This document shows, piece by piece, positions 53,504-62,680 of a stretch of DNA of 64,000 nt. How positions within the stretch are numbered: the stretch's first letter is position 1; every line of letters begins with the position of its first letter. The stretch is from Alphaproteobacteria bacterium (GTDB lineage: Bacteria > Pseudomonadota > Alphaproteobacteria > UBA828), in assembly GCA_022820945.1 (NCBI GenBank), contig JAJEEP010000093.1, forward strand, positions 1 through 64,000. The letters run 5' to 3'. Below the pieces are notes generated by a model that had not been told where the DNA came from, ran no database searches, and saw nothing but the letters and a program-made list of their open reading frames with translations. The translations under genes and the position numbers were made by a program.

Positions 53504-54580
53504 TCAATTGAGCGAGAGCCCGGATTCGGCGTCGAACAGCGTGATGCGGTTCGCGCGAAGCACGAGACTGATCCGGGCACCGATCGAGACCGGCTCGTGC
53601 ACGTCCATGCTTGCCGCCACGTACTCCCGGTTGACCAGCAGGTCGTCTGCGCCGTCAATCGCGATGAATGCGATGATGACGCCGCCGTAGGACTCCGTGA
53701 ATTCAATCGTCCCGTCGACGATGCCGTCGCCCGGTGGATGCAGGATCACGTCCTCCGGCCGGACGCCGAGCACGATGGAACCGCTGCCCTCCGCGCCTGC
53801 GCCTTCGAGCGCGCGACCGGCAACGGTGACTCCACTCTCGCCGAGCTCGCCCTTTAGGAAGTTGATTCCCGGACTGCCGATGAAATCGGCGACGAACATG
53901 TTGGCGGGGCGCTCGTAGATCGTGACCGGATCGGCCACCTGCTGGACCTCGCCCTTGTCGAGCACGGCCACGCGGTCGGAAAGGATCAGCGCCTCGGCCT
54001 GATCGTGGGTCACGTAGATCGTCGTCACCTTGTAGGCCTGATGGAGGCGCTTGAGCTCGGTCCGCATGTGCTCGCGCAGCTTGAGGTCGAGGTTGGAGAG
54101 CGGCTCGTCCATCAGGTAGCAGGCGGGGCTCCGCACCATGGCGCGGCCGAGGGCGACGCGCTGGCGCTCGCCGCCGGAAAGCTTGGCCGGCTTGCGGTCG
54201 AGCAGGCGCTCGATGTTAAGCAGCTCTGCCGTCTCCCGCGCCTTCTCATTCGCCTCGGCCTTGGACATGCCAGCGACCGTGAGGCCGAGCGTCATGTTCT
54301 GCAGTGCGGTCATGTGGGGATAGAGGGCGTAGGTCTGGAAGACCATCGCCACGTCGCGGTCGCCCGGATTGACGTGGGTGACATCGCGCTCGCCGATCGC
54401 GATGGAACCCTCGGTCGGCTCCTCCAGCCCTGCGATCAGGCGTAGCGTCGTGGTCTTGCCGCAGCCGGACGGCCCGAGCAGGGTCAGGAACTCGCCCTTG
54501 GCAATGTCGAGGTCGATTCCCTTGACGGCCTCGGTGCCGTCGCGAAACCGCTTTACCAATCCCCTGAGCGTGACGTTCAT
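53504..54580 (-). CDS. Sugar-type ABC transporter ATP-binding protein (UgpC/MalK family)
   Basis: ATPase of 358 residues. Walker A GPSGCGKTT, Q-loop, signature LSGGERQRVALGRAM, Walker B LMDEPLSNLD, and the C-terminal TOBE/OB part after residue 235 typical of MalK/UgpC. It is the last gene of a four-gene unit with two permeases and a binding protein, 7 bases after permease 2. The sugar or glycerol-phosphate substrate cannot be told. Confidence 0.9.
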   Translation of the reverse strand: MNVTLRGLVKRFRDGTEAVKGIDLDIAKGEFLTLLGPSGCGKTTTLRLIAGLEEPTEGSIAIGERDVTHVNPGDRDVAMVFQTYALYPHMTALQNMTLGLTVAGMSKAEANEKARETAELLNIERLLDRKPAKLSGGERQRVALGRAMVRSPACYLMDEPLSNLDLKLREHMRTELKRLHQAYKVTTIYVTHDQAEALILSDRVAVLDKGEVQQVADPVTIYERPANMFVADFIGSPGINFLKGELGESGVTVAGRALEGAGAEGSGSIVLGVRPEDVILHPPGDGIVDGTIEFTESYGGVIIAFIAIDGADDLLVNREYVAASMDVHEPVSIGARISLVLRANRITLFDAESGLSLN

Positions 54581-54587
54581 GGCGGCC

Positions 54588-55406
54588 CTATTTCACCGCG
54601 CCGAGCGCAAGGCCGCGCGCGATGTGTCGCTGGAGGAGGAACACGACGGCGATCATGGGCAATAGCTGTATCACCGCGCCGGCGCTGAGCGAACCCCACA
54701 ATACGTTGTAGAGGTCGATAGTCTTTTGCAGCGCGACCGGCATCGTCGTCGCCTTGTCGTAGGTGAGGAACAGCGCATAGAGATACTCATTCCAACTGAA
54801 GACGAAGGTGAAGATGGCCGTGACTGCGATGCCGGGTGCGGCCATCGGCAGGATGAGGCGGAAGATAATCTGCAGCCAGCTCAGCCCGTCGAGCCGCGCT
54901 GCCTCCTCCACCTCTTTCGGCAAATCGAGCAGGAATCCGCGCAGAATCCAGACAGCGAACGGCAGTCCGAAGGCGACATAGACGACGATGAGCACGATTT
55001 GCGTATCGATCAAACCGAACCAGTTGGCCATCTTGAAGTAGGGGAGGACGACGACCACCCCGGGCATAAATCGCAATGAGAGTATGACAAGGGCCCAGGT
55101 ATCGCCCCCCATGAGCCCCATGCGCGCCACGGCGTATGCCGCAGGCAGCGCCAATATCATCACGATCAGTGTGGAGACGCCGACCGTGACCAGGCTGTTC
55201 ACGATCGCCCGGTCGAAGAGGAAGCGATCGAAGATCTCGACGTAGTGCTCGCCGGTCGGCTCGAACGAGTAGAAGGTGGGCGTCGGGGCATTGATGACGT
55301 TGGTGGGCTTCACCGAGGTGAGCGCCACCCACAGCACCGGGATCAACCAGACGATGACGACGAGCACCGCGAGGATATTGATCGCGCGCGTGTAGATCGA
55401 CGACAT
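54588..55406 (-). CDS. Sugar-type ABC transporter permease 2
   Basis: Permease of 272 residues of the MalG/UgpE class, six membrane helices. The EAA loop is LPKEVEEAARLDGLSWLQIIFRLILPMAAPG. Its ATG overlaps the end of permease 1 by one base. Confidence 0.92.
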   Translation of the reverse strand: MSSIYTRAINILAVLVVIVWLIPVLWVALTSVKPTNVINAPTPTFYSFEPTGEHYVEIFDRFLFDRAIVNSLVTVGVSTLIVMILALPAAYAVARMGLMGGDTWALVILSLRFMPGVVVVLPYFKMANWFGLIDTQIVLIVVYVAFGLPFAVWILRGFLLDLPKEVEEAARLDGLSWLQIIFRLILPMAAPGIAVTAIFTFVFSWNEYLYALFLTYDKATTMPVALQKTIDLYNVLWGSLSAGAVIQLLPMIAVVFLLQRHIARGLALGAVK

Positions 55407-56371
55407 CAGGGTTGGTCAGCGGCGCGCGCCGCCTTCTCCGTTCGGTAGAGCGTGTTGAGGAATGCAAGCACGACGATGTTGATCAGGATCAGGATGAGGA
55501 AGCCGTAGGCCGCCATCAAGCCGAGATGGCCCTGCTCGAAGATGGTGTAGTCATAGACGCTCGCCATCAGCGTCGACGACCCCGGCCCGCCCTTTGTCAT
55601 GATGAAGTTGAGATCGAAGATGCGGATCGAATCCACGAGACGGATCAGGATCACCACCATGATGACCGGGCGGATCAGCGGGATCACGATGCGCGTGTAG
55701 AAGGTGACGCCGCGCACCCGGTCGAGCCGGGCGGCCTCCGTGATCTCCGGCGAGATGCTCTGCATGCCGGCGAGCAGAATCAGCGCGATGAAGGGCGTCC
55801 ACTGCCAGCAGTCGACGAGCATGAGCGTCGCGAGCGCGGTGTCCTTGTGCGAGAGCCAGCTCCACTTCTCGAGGCCGAAGCCGGTGTTGAGGATCCAGTT
55901 GGCGAGGCCCGAGACCGGCTCGAAGATGAAGCGCCAGGTGAGACCCATGGCGATTGGCGAGATGAACACCGGGATGATGATGAGCGTACGCAGGAGCCCG
56001 GCTCCCTGCATCTTGCGGTCGAGCAGCACGGCGAGGAAGAAGCCGAGGACCATCTGAATCGAGACGACAACGAGGGCCCATATGACCGTGAGCTCGATGC
56101 TGTTCCAGAACCGGCGGTCCTCGAACAGGTCGTTGTAATTGCGCCAGCCTACGAAGCGCGCCACGTCCGGGTTGTAGAGCGGGTCGACCTTGAAAGAGAG
56201 CGTGCCCGAGAAGATCAGCGGGAAGATCGCGAGCGCCAGCAGGACAATGACGCAAGGCGCGAGCAGCAGGTAGGCCGTGCGCCGCTGCTGCCGAGCGACG
56301 GCGCCCGGTCGCCCCTGTCGGGGCGGCCCGGCCGCTCGGGACGGCCGGGCCTCGACGGTAAGAGCGGTCAT
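55406..56371 (-). CDS. Sugar-type ABC transporter permease 1
   Basis: Permease of 321 residues of the MalF/UgpA class, six helices after a basic N-terminus of 30 residues. The EAA loop is ISPEITEAARLDRVRGVTFYTRIVIPLIRP. Forty bases separate it from the binding-protein gene upstream. Confidence 0.92.
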   Translation of the reverse strand: MTALTVEARPSRAAGPPRQGRPGAVARQQRRTAYLLLAPCVIVLLALAIFPLIFSGTLSFKVDPLYNPDVARFVGWRNYNDLFEDRRFWNSIELTVIWALVVVSIQMVLGFFLAVLLDRKMQGAGLLRTLIIIPVFISPIAMGLTWRFIFEPVSGLANWILNTGFGLEKWSWLSHKDTALATLMLVDCWQWTPFIALILLAGMQSISPEITEAARLDRVRGVTFYTRIVIPLIRPVIMVVILIRLVDSIRIFDLNFIMTKGGPGSSTLMASVYDYTIFEQGHLGLMAAYGFLILILINIVVLAFLNTLYRTEKAARAADQP

Positions 56372-56411
56372 GCCCGAGGCTCCGAGGAGCCCCTGGCCCT
56401 ACACGCTGCGG

Positions 56412-57836
56412 CTAGACGTAGCCGCTGTCCTCCATGATGCGCTGGGTCCGCTTCTCCATTGCGGCGAGCGCATCCTCGATGCTCTGCTCCTCGTTGACCG
56501 CGTCGGCCACTTCCTCGCCCATCGCGCCCATGATGGCGTAGGCCTCCGGTATCACCGGCGCGTTCACCACGCAGACCGGATAGGCCTTCATCAGGCCCAC
56601 GAAGAAGGGCTTGCGGTCGGACCAGCGACCGAGCGTGGAACGCCGCGACAGCTGACCGCCGGCGCCCACGATCGCATCGGCGATGAGGGGACTGCCGCCC
56701 AGATCCTCGTTGTCGCCCGAGTTGAGGAACTTGATCCAGGCGAACGCGGTCTCCCGATTGCTGCCCCAGGTCGGCATGAACTGGCCGAAGCCGCCGGTAA
56801 GCGCGCGGTGCCCGCCCTTTTCCCCAGTGCCCCTGGGCGAAAGGTCCATGTGCCAGTGCTCGTGCAGGTCCGTGTAGGTCGGATCGTTGAGCACCGCGGT
56901 GCCCCAGGTAAGGGGGCTGTAGAGCGCCGTGCCCTGGGCGAACACCAGGTTCACCTCGTCCTCGCCGGCGTTGGCGGAGACCGGATGGGCGTACTTCTGG
57001 AGATCGACCAGCACCTTGAGCGCTTGGTAGCCCTCTTCGGTGTTGATCGCCACCGTCCAGTCCTCGGCGACCTCGTCCACGAAGACGTCGCCGCCCATGC
57101 TGCGCAGAGATCCGTAATACTGGTAGCCGGCCCAGAAATTGCGCGCCATCGCCGCGCAATAGGCGTAGCGCTCGTTGGCCGGGTCGTGGATCTCCTTGCA
57201 GGCGTCGATCACGTCGTCCCAGGTCTCGGGCACCGGGATGCCGGCGCTCTCGAAGACGTCCTTGCGATAGAAGGTCATCATCGCATTGCCGTCCGGTGCC
57301 AGCGCTGCAATGTAGCCTGGCGGTGCCGGCCCCTTGGGCAGGTTCCACATGTGCCGGTAGGCCTCCGGCACATCCTGCTCGTAGTCCGCAAGCCAGTCCG
57401 GGAACGGCTCCAGGTAGGGGCCGAGGTCGGTCAGCGCACCCATCGCGTCGAGCGCCGCAAACTGGGCATGGTCCTGAGTGATGACGTCGAAGGCGTCGCT
57501 CTTGGACCGCATGTAGGTGTTGATCTGCGTCAGGGCCTCGCTCATCGGCTTGGAGACGACCTCCAGCTCGACGTTCGGGAAGACTTGGTCGAAGAGCGGC
57601 TTGACCGCTCTGAGCGAGTTCGCGAGCCGCTTACCGGACGACGCGAAGTGAACGATGGTGCCGCCCACGTCGGCATGCACTTCGCTGGGCACGAACTGCG
57701 CCGCGAGCGTCGCGCCGAGCGCAGTCGCGGCCGAAGCCTTGAGCACCTGGCGGCGAGTCAGCTCCCGCTCGCGAAAGTGCTTGATGCGCTTCATCGCGCT
57801 GTCGTAGGCCCGGATATCGTTGTCTGAATTCCGCAT
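56412..57836 (-). CDS. Extracellular solute-binding protein with Tat signal
   Basis: Binding protein of 474 residues of the sugar class (family 1). The N-terminus has a twin-arginine signal, LTRRQVLKASAATALG, with cleavage near SEVHA, after an unusually long leader of 25 residues. FDVITQDHAQ, WNLPKGPAPPGYIAALAPDG and GFGQFMPTW are visible. Export in folded form suggests a cofactor- or metal-linked or fast-folding protein. It heads the transporter unit and has a dyad in its promoter region. Confidence 0.88.
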   Translation of the reverse strand: MRNSDNDIRAYDSAMKRIKHFRERELTRRQVLKASAATALGATLAAQFVPSEVHADVGGTIVHFASSGKRLANSLRAVKPLFDQVFPNVELEVVSKPMSEALTQINTYMRSKSDAFDVITQDHAQFAALDAMGALTDLGPYLEPFPDWLADYEQDVPEAYRHMWNLPKGPAPPGYIAALAPDGNAMMTFYRKDVFESAGIPVPETWDDVIDACKEIHDPANERYAYCAAMARNFWAGYQYYGSLRSMGGDVFVDEVAEDWTVAINTEEGYQALKVLVDLQKYAHPVSANAGEDEVNLVFAQGTALYSPLTWGTAVLNDPTYTDLHEHWHMDLSPRGTGEKGGHRALTGGFGQFMPTWGSNRETAFAWIKFLNSGDNEDLGGSPLIADAIVGAGGQLSRRSTLGRWSDRKPFFVGLMKAYPVCVVNAPVIPEAYAIMGAMGEEVADAVNEEQSIEDALAAMEKRTQRIMEDSGYV

Positions 57837-57865
57837 ATGCGCCTCCCCTAGGGTGTCTGCGTCGG

Positions 57866-57889
57866 GCAGATGGAAGCCTCCCCATCTGC
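57866..57889. promoter_or_regulatory. 8-8-8 inverted repeat upstream of the binding-protein gene
   Basis: GCAGATGG-AAGCCTCC-CCATCTGC has perfect 8-bp arms and lies 29 bases before the binding-protein start. It may be an operator for a dimeric sugar-responsive repressor, or a leader hairpin. No regulator gene is adjacent. Confidence 0.45.
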
Positions 57890-58016
57890 AAAAACGCTAG
57901 CACGGATGCCTCGCCACGGTCACGGCCCGCGTCGGCATCCAGGCACATCTGTCCTTTCCGCACGCGGTGTGTAGACTGCGCGCCGGCACGCACCTTCACG
58001 ATTCGGGAGCAAGGCC

Positions 58017-58631
58017 TTGTTCAAATTCAGATTGCGGCGGCTCTCGGTCTTTCTCGCGCTTGCCGTCGCGGCGGGGAGCATGATGACTGACCAGACCGAG
58101 ACCCAAGCCGACGAGGGCGCAGGCCCACTCGTCACCTTCGAGACCACACACGGCTCGTTCGCCGTCGCGCTGGAGCCCGAGTCCGCGCCCAAGTCGGTCG
58201 AGAACTTCCTCGCCTACGTCCGGGCGGGGCACTACGACGGGACCATCTTTCACCGCATCATCGCGGGCTTCATGATCCAGGGCGGCGGCTTCACCCAGCG
58301 CTTCGAGCAGCTGCCGACCCGCGCGCCTATCGAGAACGAAGCGCCGGACGCGCCCGGCAACGACCGGGGAACCATCGCCATGGCGCGCACGGCCGACCCG
58401 CACTCCGCCACGGCGCAGTTCTTCATCAACGTGGTCGACAACGACTTCCTCAACTTTCGCGGCAAGAACCCGCAGGGCTGGGGCTATGCCGCGTTCGGCC
58501 GGGTGGTCGACGGCATGGAGACGGTGGACCGTATCGCCGCACTTCAGACCGGACCCGGCGGCCCGTTCCCGAGCGATGTGCCGAAAGAGGCCGTGGTCAT
58601 CGAGAAAGTGACGGCGGGACCCGACTCCTGA
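58017..58631 (+). CDS. Periplasmic cyclophilin-type peptidyl-prolyl isomerase
   Basis: Cyclophilin of 204 residues. From TTG at 58017 it has a signal peptide (FRLRRLSVFLALAVAAG), then TFETTHGSFAVALEPESAPKSVENF, the active-site blocks FHRIIAGFMIQGGGF and TIAMARTADPHSATAQFFIN, and FGRVVDGMETVD. A later ATG would remove the signal. It should act in the periplasm like PpiA. Confidence 0.88.
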   Translation: MFKFRLRRLSVFLALAVAAGSMMTDQTETQADEGAGPLVTFETTHGSFAVALEPESAPKSVENFLAYVRAGHYDGTIFHRIIAGFMIQGGGFTQRFEQLPTRAPIENEAPDAPGNDRGTIAMARTADPHSATAQFFINVVDNDFLNFRGKNPQGWGYAAFGRVVDGMETVDRIAALQTGPGGPFPSDVPKEAVVIEKVTAGPDS

Positions 58632-58667
58632 CCGCTAAGCGCTGAACCCCGACCAGCGGTCCGGGCG

Positions 58668-60272
58668 ATGCAGGCCGACCATCAAGCGGACTACATCGTC
58701 GTCGGCGCCGGCTCTGCCGGGAGCGTGGTCGCCGCGCGACTCTCGGAAAATGGACGGAACCGGGTGTTGCTGTTGGAAGCGGGCGGTTCGGACCGCCGGC
58801 TCGCGATCCTCATGCCGGCGGCGACCATGCTGCTGGCGATCACCAACCCGCGCTACGACTGGCGCTTCATGGCCGAGCCCGACCCCACCCGCGATGGCCG
58901 CGAAGACTATATGCCGCGCGGCAAGGTGCTGGGCGGTACCAGCTCGATTAACGCCACCTCGTTCATTCGGGGCGCGCCGGAGGATTACAACGGCTGGGCG
59001 GCGCTCGGCTGCCGCGGCTGGGACTTCGAGACCGTGCTTCCCTACTTCCGCCGGCTGGAGGATTACGAGGGCGGCGCCAACGAGTACCGGGGCGCCGGTG
59101 GGCCGCTTTCGGTTTCCCACATCCGCTCGGTGCATCCACTCTCCCGCGCCTTGATTGAGAGCTGCGTCAAGGCGGGCATGACGTTCCGGGAAGATATCAA
59201 CCTGCCGCCGCAAATGGGCGTGGGCTACATGCAGGCCAGCCAGCGCAAGGGCTGGCGGCACAGCGCGTCTCGCGCCTATCTCTGGCCGGCGAAGGGCCGC
59301 GACAACCTGCGCATCGTGACCCACGCGCAGGCGCTGGGCCTCACGTTCGAGGGCGCCCGCGCCACAGGCGTCGAGTATCTGCGGCGGGGCAGGCGCAGGC
59401 GCGCAACCGCTGCCAAAGCTGTTGTGCTCTGCGCGGGCAGCTTCGGTTCACCGCAGCTTCTGATGCTCTCCGGCGTCGGGCCCGCGGCGCACCTGCGCGA
59501 GCACGGCATCGAGGTCCGCCACGATCTCCCCGGCGTCGGCGAGAACATGCAGGACCATGCCGGGATCAGCCAGACCATGTGGGTGAACCACACGACCTAC
59601 AACGTGCAGACCGGACCGCTCAGCGCAATGGTCTACGGCGCCCAGTGGCTGCTGACTGGCACCGGGCCCGGATCGACGCCGATCGCCCAGGTCTGCGGCT
59701 ACAGACGCTGCGACCCGAGCAAGTCGCGCAGCCACGTGCAGTATCTCTTCTCGCCGGCGGGCTACGATTTGACCGAAGACGGGCCGGAGGTCTTCGAAAA
59801 GCCCGCGATCACGGGCCTCACCAATCTGCATCGGCCCTATTCGGCCGGTACGGTGCGCCTCGCCTCGGCCGATCCGCTCAAGCAGCCTGCGATCCAGCCC
59901 AACCTCTTCGCCGACGAACGCGACATCGAGACCCTGATTTTGGGATCTCGCTTCTTCCGCACGGTGCTAGAGAGCGAGCCCATCGCGGGCTACATCGTGG
60001 GCGAGCACCTGCCCGGCAAAGACGTGCAGAGCGACGATGAGTGGACCGACTACATCCGCGCCCACGCCATGGGCGTCTATCACCCCGCCGGCACCTGCAA
60101 GATGGGGCATGACCCCATGGCGGTGGTAAACGACAGCCTCAAGGTGCACGGGTTGGAGGGGCTCTTCGTCGCCGACGCCTCGATCATGCCCACGGTCGTC
60201 AGTGCCAACCTCAACGCCACCTGCATTATGATCGGCGAGCGCGCGGCAGAACTGATCCCAGCTTCCGCCTGA
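58668..60272 (+). CDS. GMC family oxidoreductase (choline dehydrogenase-like)
   Basis: FAD enzyme of 534 residues. It starts YIVVGAGSAGSVVAARLSE, then GGTSSINATSFIRG and GSFGSPQLLMLSGVGP (GMC signature 2). The C-terminal active site HPAGTCKMG has the catalytic histidine, with NATCIMIGERAA near the end. It oxidises an alcohol to an aldehyde. Without betaine genes nearby, choline is only one of several possible substrates. Confidence 0.92.
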   Translation: MQADHQADYIVVGAGSAGSVVAARLSENGRNRVLLLEAGGSDRRLAILMPAATMLLAITNPRYDWRFMAEPDPTRDGREDYMPRGKVLGGTSSINATSFIRGAPEDYNGWAALGCRGWDFETVLPYFRRLEDYEGGANEYRGAGGPLSVSHIRSVHPLSRALIESCVKAGMTFREDINLPPQMGVGYMQASQRKGWRHSASRAYLWPAKGRDNLRIVTHAQALGLTFEGARATGVEYLRRGRRRRATAAKAVVLCAGSFGSPQLLMLSGVGPAAHLREHGIEVRHDLPGVGENMQDHAGISQTMWVNHTTYNVQTGPLSAMVYGAQWLLTGTGPGSTPIAQVCGYRRCDPSKSRSHVQYLFSPAGYDLTEDGPEVFEKPAITGLTNLHRPYSAGTVRLASADPLKQPAIQPNLFADERDIETLILGSRFFRTVLESEPIAGYIVGEHLPGKDVQSDDEWTDYIRAHAMGVYHPAGTCKMGHDPMAVVNDSLKVHGLEGLFVADASIMPTVVSANLNATCIMIGERAAELIPASA

Positions 60273-60310
60273 GCGCCGAGACGGCATCCGTCGAGCCAGG
60301 GAGGATTCTA

Positions 60311-60619
60311 ATGCCCTTTACTCTCGCCGCCACGCTCAGGATCAAAAAGAAGCACGTCGCCGAGTTCACCCGGCTGGTGAAGCGGCACGCCAACAACACC
60401 GTTACCAAGGAGCCGGGATGCATCAGCTTCGAAGTAAGCGTCGACCGCGACGACCCGCGCCGCTTCATCTTCTACGAGGTCTATGTCGAAGAGGCCGATT
60501 TCGACGCCCATTGTGAGACGCCCTGGCTCAAGCGCCAGATGGAGCGGACGGCCCACATGATCGACGGCGAGGTGGAAATGATCGGCTTCGGCCACCGCAT
60601 CGCTGCGCCAAACAAGTAG
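60311..60619 (+). CDS. Antibiotic biosynthesis monooxygenase (ABM) domain protein
   Basis: Small protein of 102 residues of the ABM/YgiN fold. FTLAATLRIKKKHVAEF at the start, TKEPGCISFEVSVDRDDPRRFIFYEVYV in the middle, and DFDAHCETPWLK are typical. Members are cofactor-free quinol monooxygenases or heme-degrading relatives. ATG at 60311 has GGGAGG upstream. It follows the GMC gene by 38 bases. Confidence 0.88.
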   Translation: MPFTLAATLRIKKKHVAEFTRLVKRHANNTVTKEPGCISFEVSVDRDDPRRFIFYEVYVEEADFDAHCETPWLKRQMERTAHMIDGEVEMIGFGHRIAAPNK

Positions 60620-60666
60620 CGCCGCCGCATCCTCTCTACTGCCGGCCGCATGGCAGTGGCCAGGCG

Positions 60667-62664
60667 TCACTCGTCTGCGGCGAACTCCATGATGACCTGG
60701 TCGGCGACGAGGCTATCGCCGACCTTGGTGTGAACGGCGACGACGCGCCCGTCGCGCTGGGCGCGGAGCACGTTCTCCATTTTCATCGCGTCCACGATGG
60801 CCAGCGGCTGCCCCGCCCGCACCGTGTCGCCTTCGGACGCGGGGAGAGCCACCACCAGCCCCGGCATCGGCGAGAGCAGGAAGCGCGAGAGATCGAGCGC
60901 CTCCTTCGCCGGCATCGTGGCGGCGAGTTCCGCAGCCCGCGGCGTTCGCACATGTGCTGTGACCTCGCAGCCCCGCCAGCGGAGCGTGAGCGCCGTGCCC
61001 CGGCGCTGAACCTGAATTGCGACCGGCGCACCGTCCACGGTGCCGGTGAAGACGCTCTCGTGGGGCTGCCAGTCGCTCGCCACCGGTACCGTCCGCGCGC
61101 CATCGACGACTGCGATCCCGTCGACGTCTTCGTCGATCCGCACCTCGTGACGGCTCGTGCCGAGGTCAACCACCCACTCCCCGGTGTGCCGGACAGGCGG
61201 GAGGCCTTCGATCTGGCCCGAGATGCGCCCTGCGCGGGCCGCGAGGCGGGCGTGCACAACCGCCGCAACCGGGACGAGCACGGCGCGCGCCGCGCCCGTG
61301 AGCACCGCTGGGTCGAAGCGCTCGCCGAACTCCTCCTCGATGAAGGCGGTGGAAAGCCGCCCCTCGGCAAAGCGCAGGCGGCCGAGCACGGCGCTGAGGA
61401 AGCCAGCATTGTGGGCGACGCCGCGAATCTCGTAGCGGTCGAGCGCATCCTGCATGGCGGCGATCGCCGCGGGCCGGTCGGGGCCATGGGTGACGAGCTT
61501 CGCGATCATGGGATCGTAGAACATCGAAATCTCGGAACCCTCGTCCACACCGGCATCGACGCGGCAGGTCTCGCTCGCCGCGGGCTCGCGGTAGCGCGCA
61601 AGGCGCCCGATGGAGGGAACGAAGCCCCGCGCCGGATCCTCGGCGTAAATGCGGCATTCCATTGCCCAGCCGTTCCGCCCGATATCCTCCTGGCGGAATG
61701 ACAGGGGCTCGCCGGCGGCGATCCTGATCTGCTGTTCCACCAGGTCGATACCGGTGACCAACTCGGTGATCGGATGCTCGACCTGGAGCCGGGTGTTCAT
61801 CTCCAGGAAGTAGAAGTTCCGCTGCTGGTCGGCGACGAATTCCACCGTGCCAGCGGAGCGGTAGCCCACGGCGGCGGCGAGCGCACAGGCCTGGGCGCCC
61901 ATCGCCGCCCGCGTCGCTTCGTCGAGCAGGGGGCTCGGCGCCTCCTCGATCACCTTCTGGTGGCGGCGCTGGATCGAGCACTCCCGCTCGCCGAGGTGGA
62001 CGACCGTGCCCGCGTTATCGGCGAGCACCTGAATCTCGATATGGCGGGGGTCCTCGATGAAGCGCTCCACGAAGACCCGCCCGTCGCCGAAGGCCGACAC
62101 CGCCTCGTTGACGGCGGACGACATGCCCTCGCGCAGGCCCCCCTCGTCCCAGACCAGCCGCATGCCCTTGCCGCCGCCACCGGCCGACGCCTTGATCATC
62201 ACCGGATAGCCGATCTCGCGCGCCGCAGTGATCGCCGCATCGGCATCGTCGACCGCATCCTCCGTGCCGGGAATGGTCGCGACACGGGCGTCGGCAGCGA
62301 TCCTGCGGGCGGCGAGCTTGTCCCCCATCGCGGCGATTGCGTCCGCTGGCGGGCCGATGAAGGTGACGCCCGCCTCGGACAGCGCCTCGGCAAACGCCGC
62401 GCTCTCGGAGAGGAAGCCGTACCCCGGATGCACCGCCTCGGCGCCGGTCTCGGTGATCGCGGCCAGGAGGGCATCGATGTTCAGATAGCTCTCGGCAGCG
62501 GCGGCGGGGCCGATGAGTACGGCCTCATCCGCCATGCGCGCATGCAGCGCTCCCTCGTCGGCCTCCGAATAGACCGCGACGGTGCCGATCCCCAACCCCT
62601 TCGCGGAGCGGATCACCCGGCAGGCGATCTCGCCGCGATTGGCTACGAGGATCTTGGAGAACAA
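60667..62664 (-). CDS. pccA: Propionyl-CoA-type carboxylase alpha subunit (biotin carboxylase + BCCP)
   Basis: Biotin-dependent carboxylase subunit of 665 residues. Biotin carboxylase occupies residues 1-450 (KILVANRGEIACRVI, KASAGGGGKGMR, FLEMNTRLQVEH). A middle domain of about 110 residues follows, and the C-terminal biotinyl domain has VDAMKMENVL with the biotin lysine. The start is TTG at 62664, directly before the conserved FSKILVANRGE; a longer frame upstream overlaps pccB. The length fits PccA; methylcrotonyl- or acetyl-CoA specificity cannot be excluded. Confidence 0.9.
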   Translation of the reverse strand: MFSKILVANRGEIACRVIRSAKGLGIGTVAVYSEADEGALHARMADEAVLIGPAAAAESYLNIDALLAAITETGAEAVHPGYGFLSESAAFAEALSEAGVTFIGPPADAIAAMGDKLAARRIAADARVATIPGTEDAVDDADAAITAAREIGYPVMIKASAGGGGKGMRLVWDEGGLREGMSSAVNEAVSAFGDGRVFVERFIEDPRHIEIQVLADNAGTVVHLGERECSIQRRHQKVIEEAPSPLLDEATRAAMGAQACALAAAVGYRSAGTVEFVADQQRNFYFLEMNTRLQVEHPITELVTGIDLVEQQIRIAAGEPLSFRQEDIGRNGWAMECRIYAEDPARGFVPSIGRLARYREPAASETCRVDAGVDEGSEISMFYDPMIAKLVTHGPDRPAAIAAMQDALDRYEIRGVAHNAGFLSAVLGRLRFAEGRLSTAFIEEEFGERFDPAVLTGAARAVLVPVAAVVHARLAARAGRISGQIEGLPPVRHTGEWVVDLGTSRHEVRIDEDVDGIAVVDGARTVPVASDWQPHESVFTGTVDGAPVAIQVQRRGTALTLRWRGCEVTAHVRTPRAAELAATMPAKEALDLSRFLLSPMPGLVVALPASEGDTVRAGQPLAIVDAMKMENVLRAQRDGRVVAVHTKVGDSLVADQVIMEFAADE

Positions 62665-62680
62665 CGCCGCGCCTCGTCCC

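Noticed and set aside
60638-60657. ACTGCC-GGCAGT hairpin between the ABM and pccA genes as a terminator
   Set aside because: Short stem, 8-base loop and no T-run.
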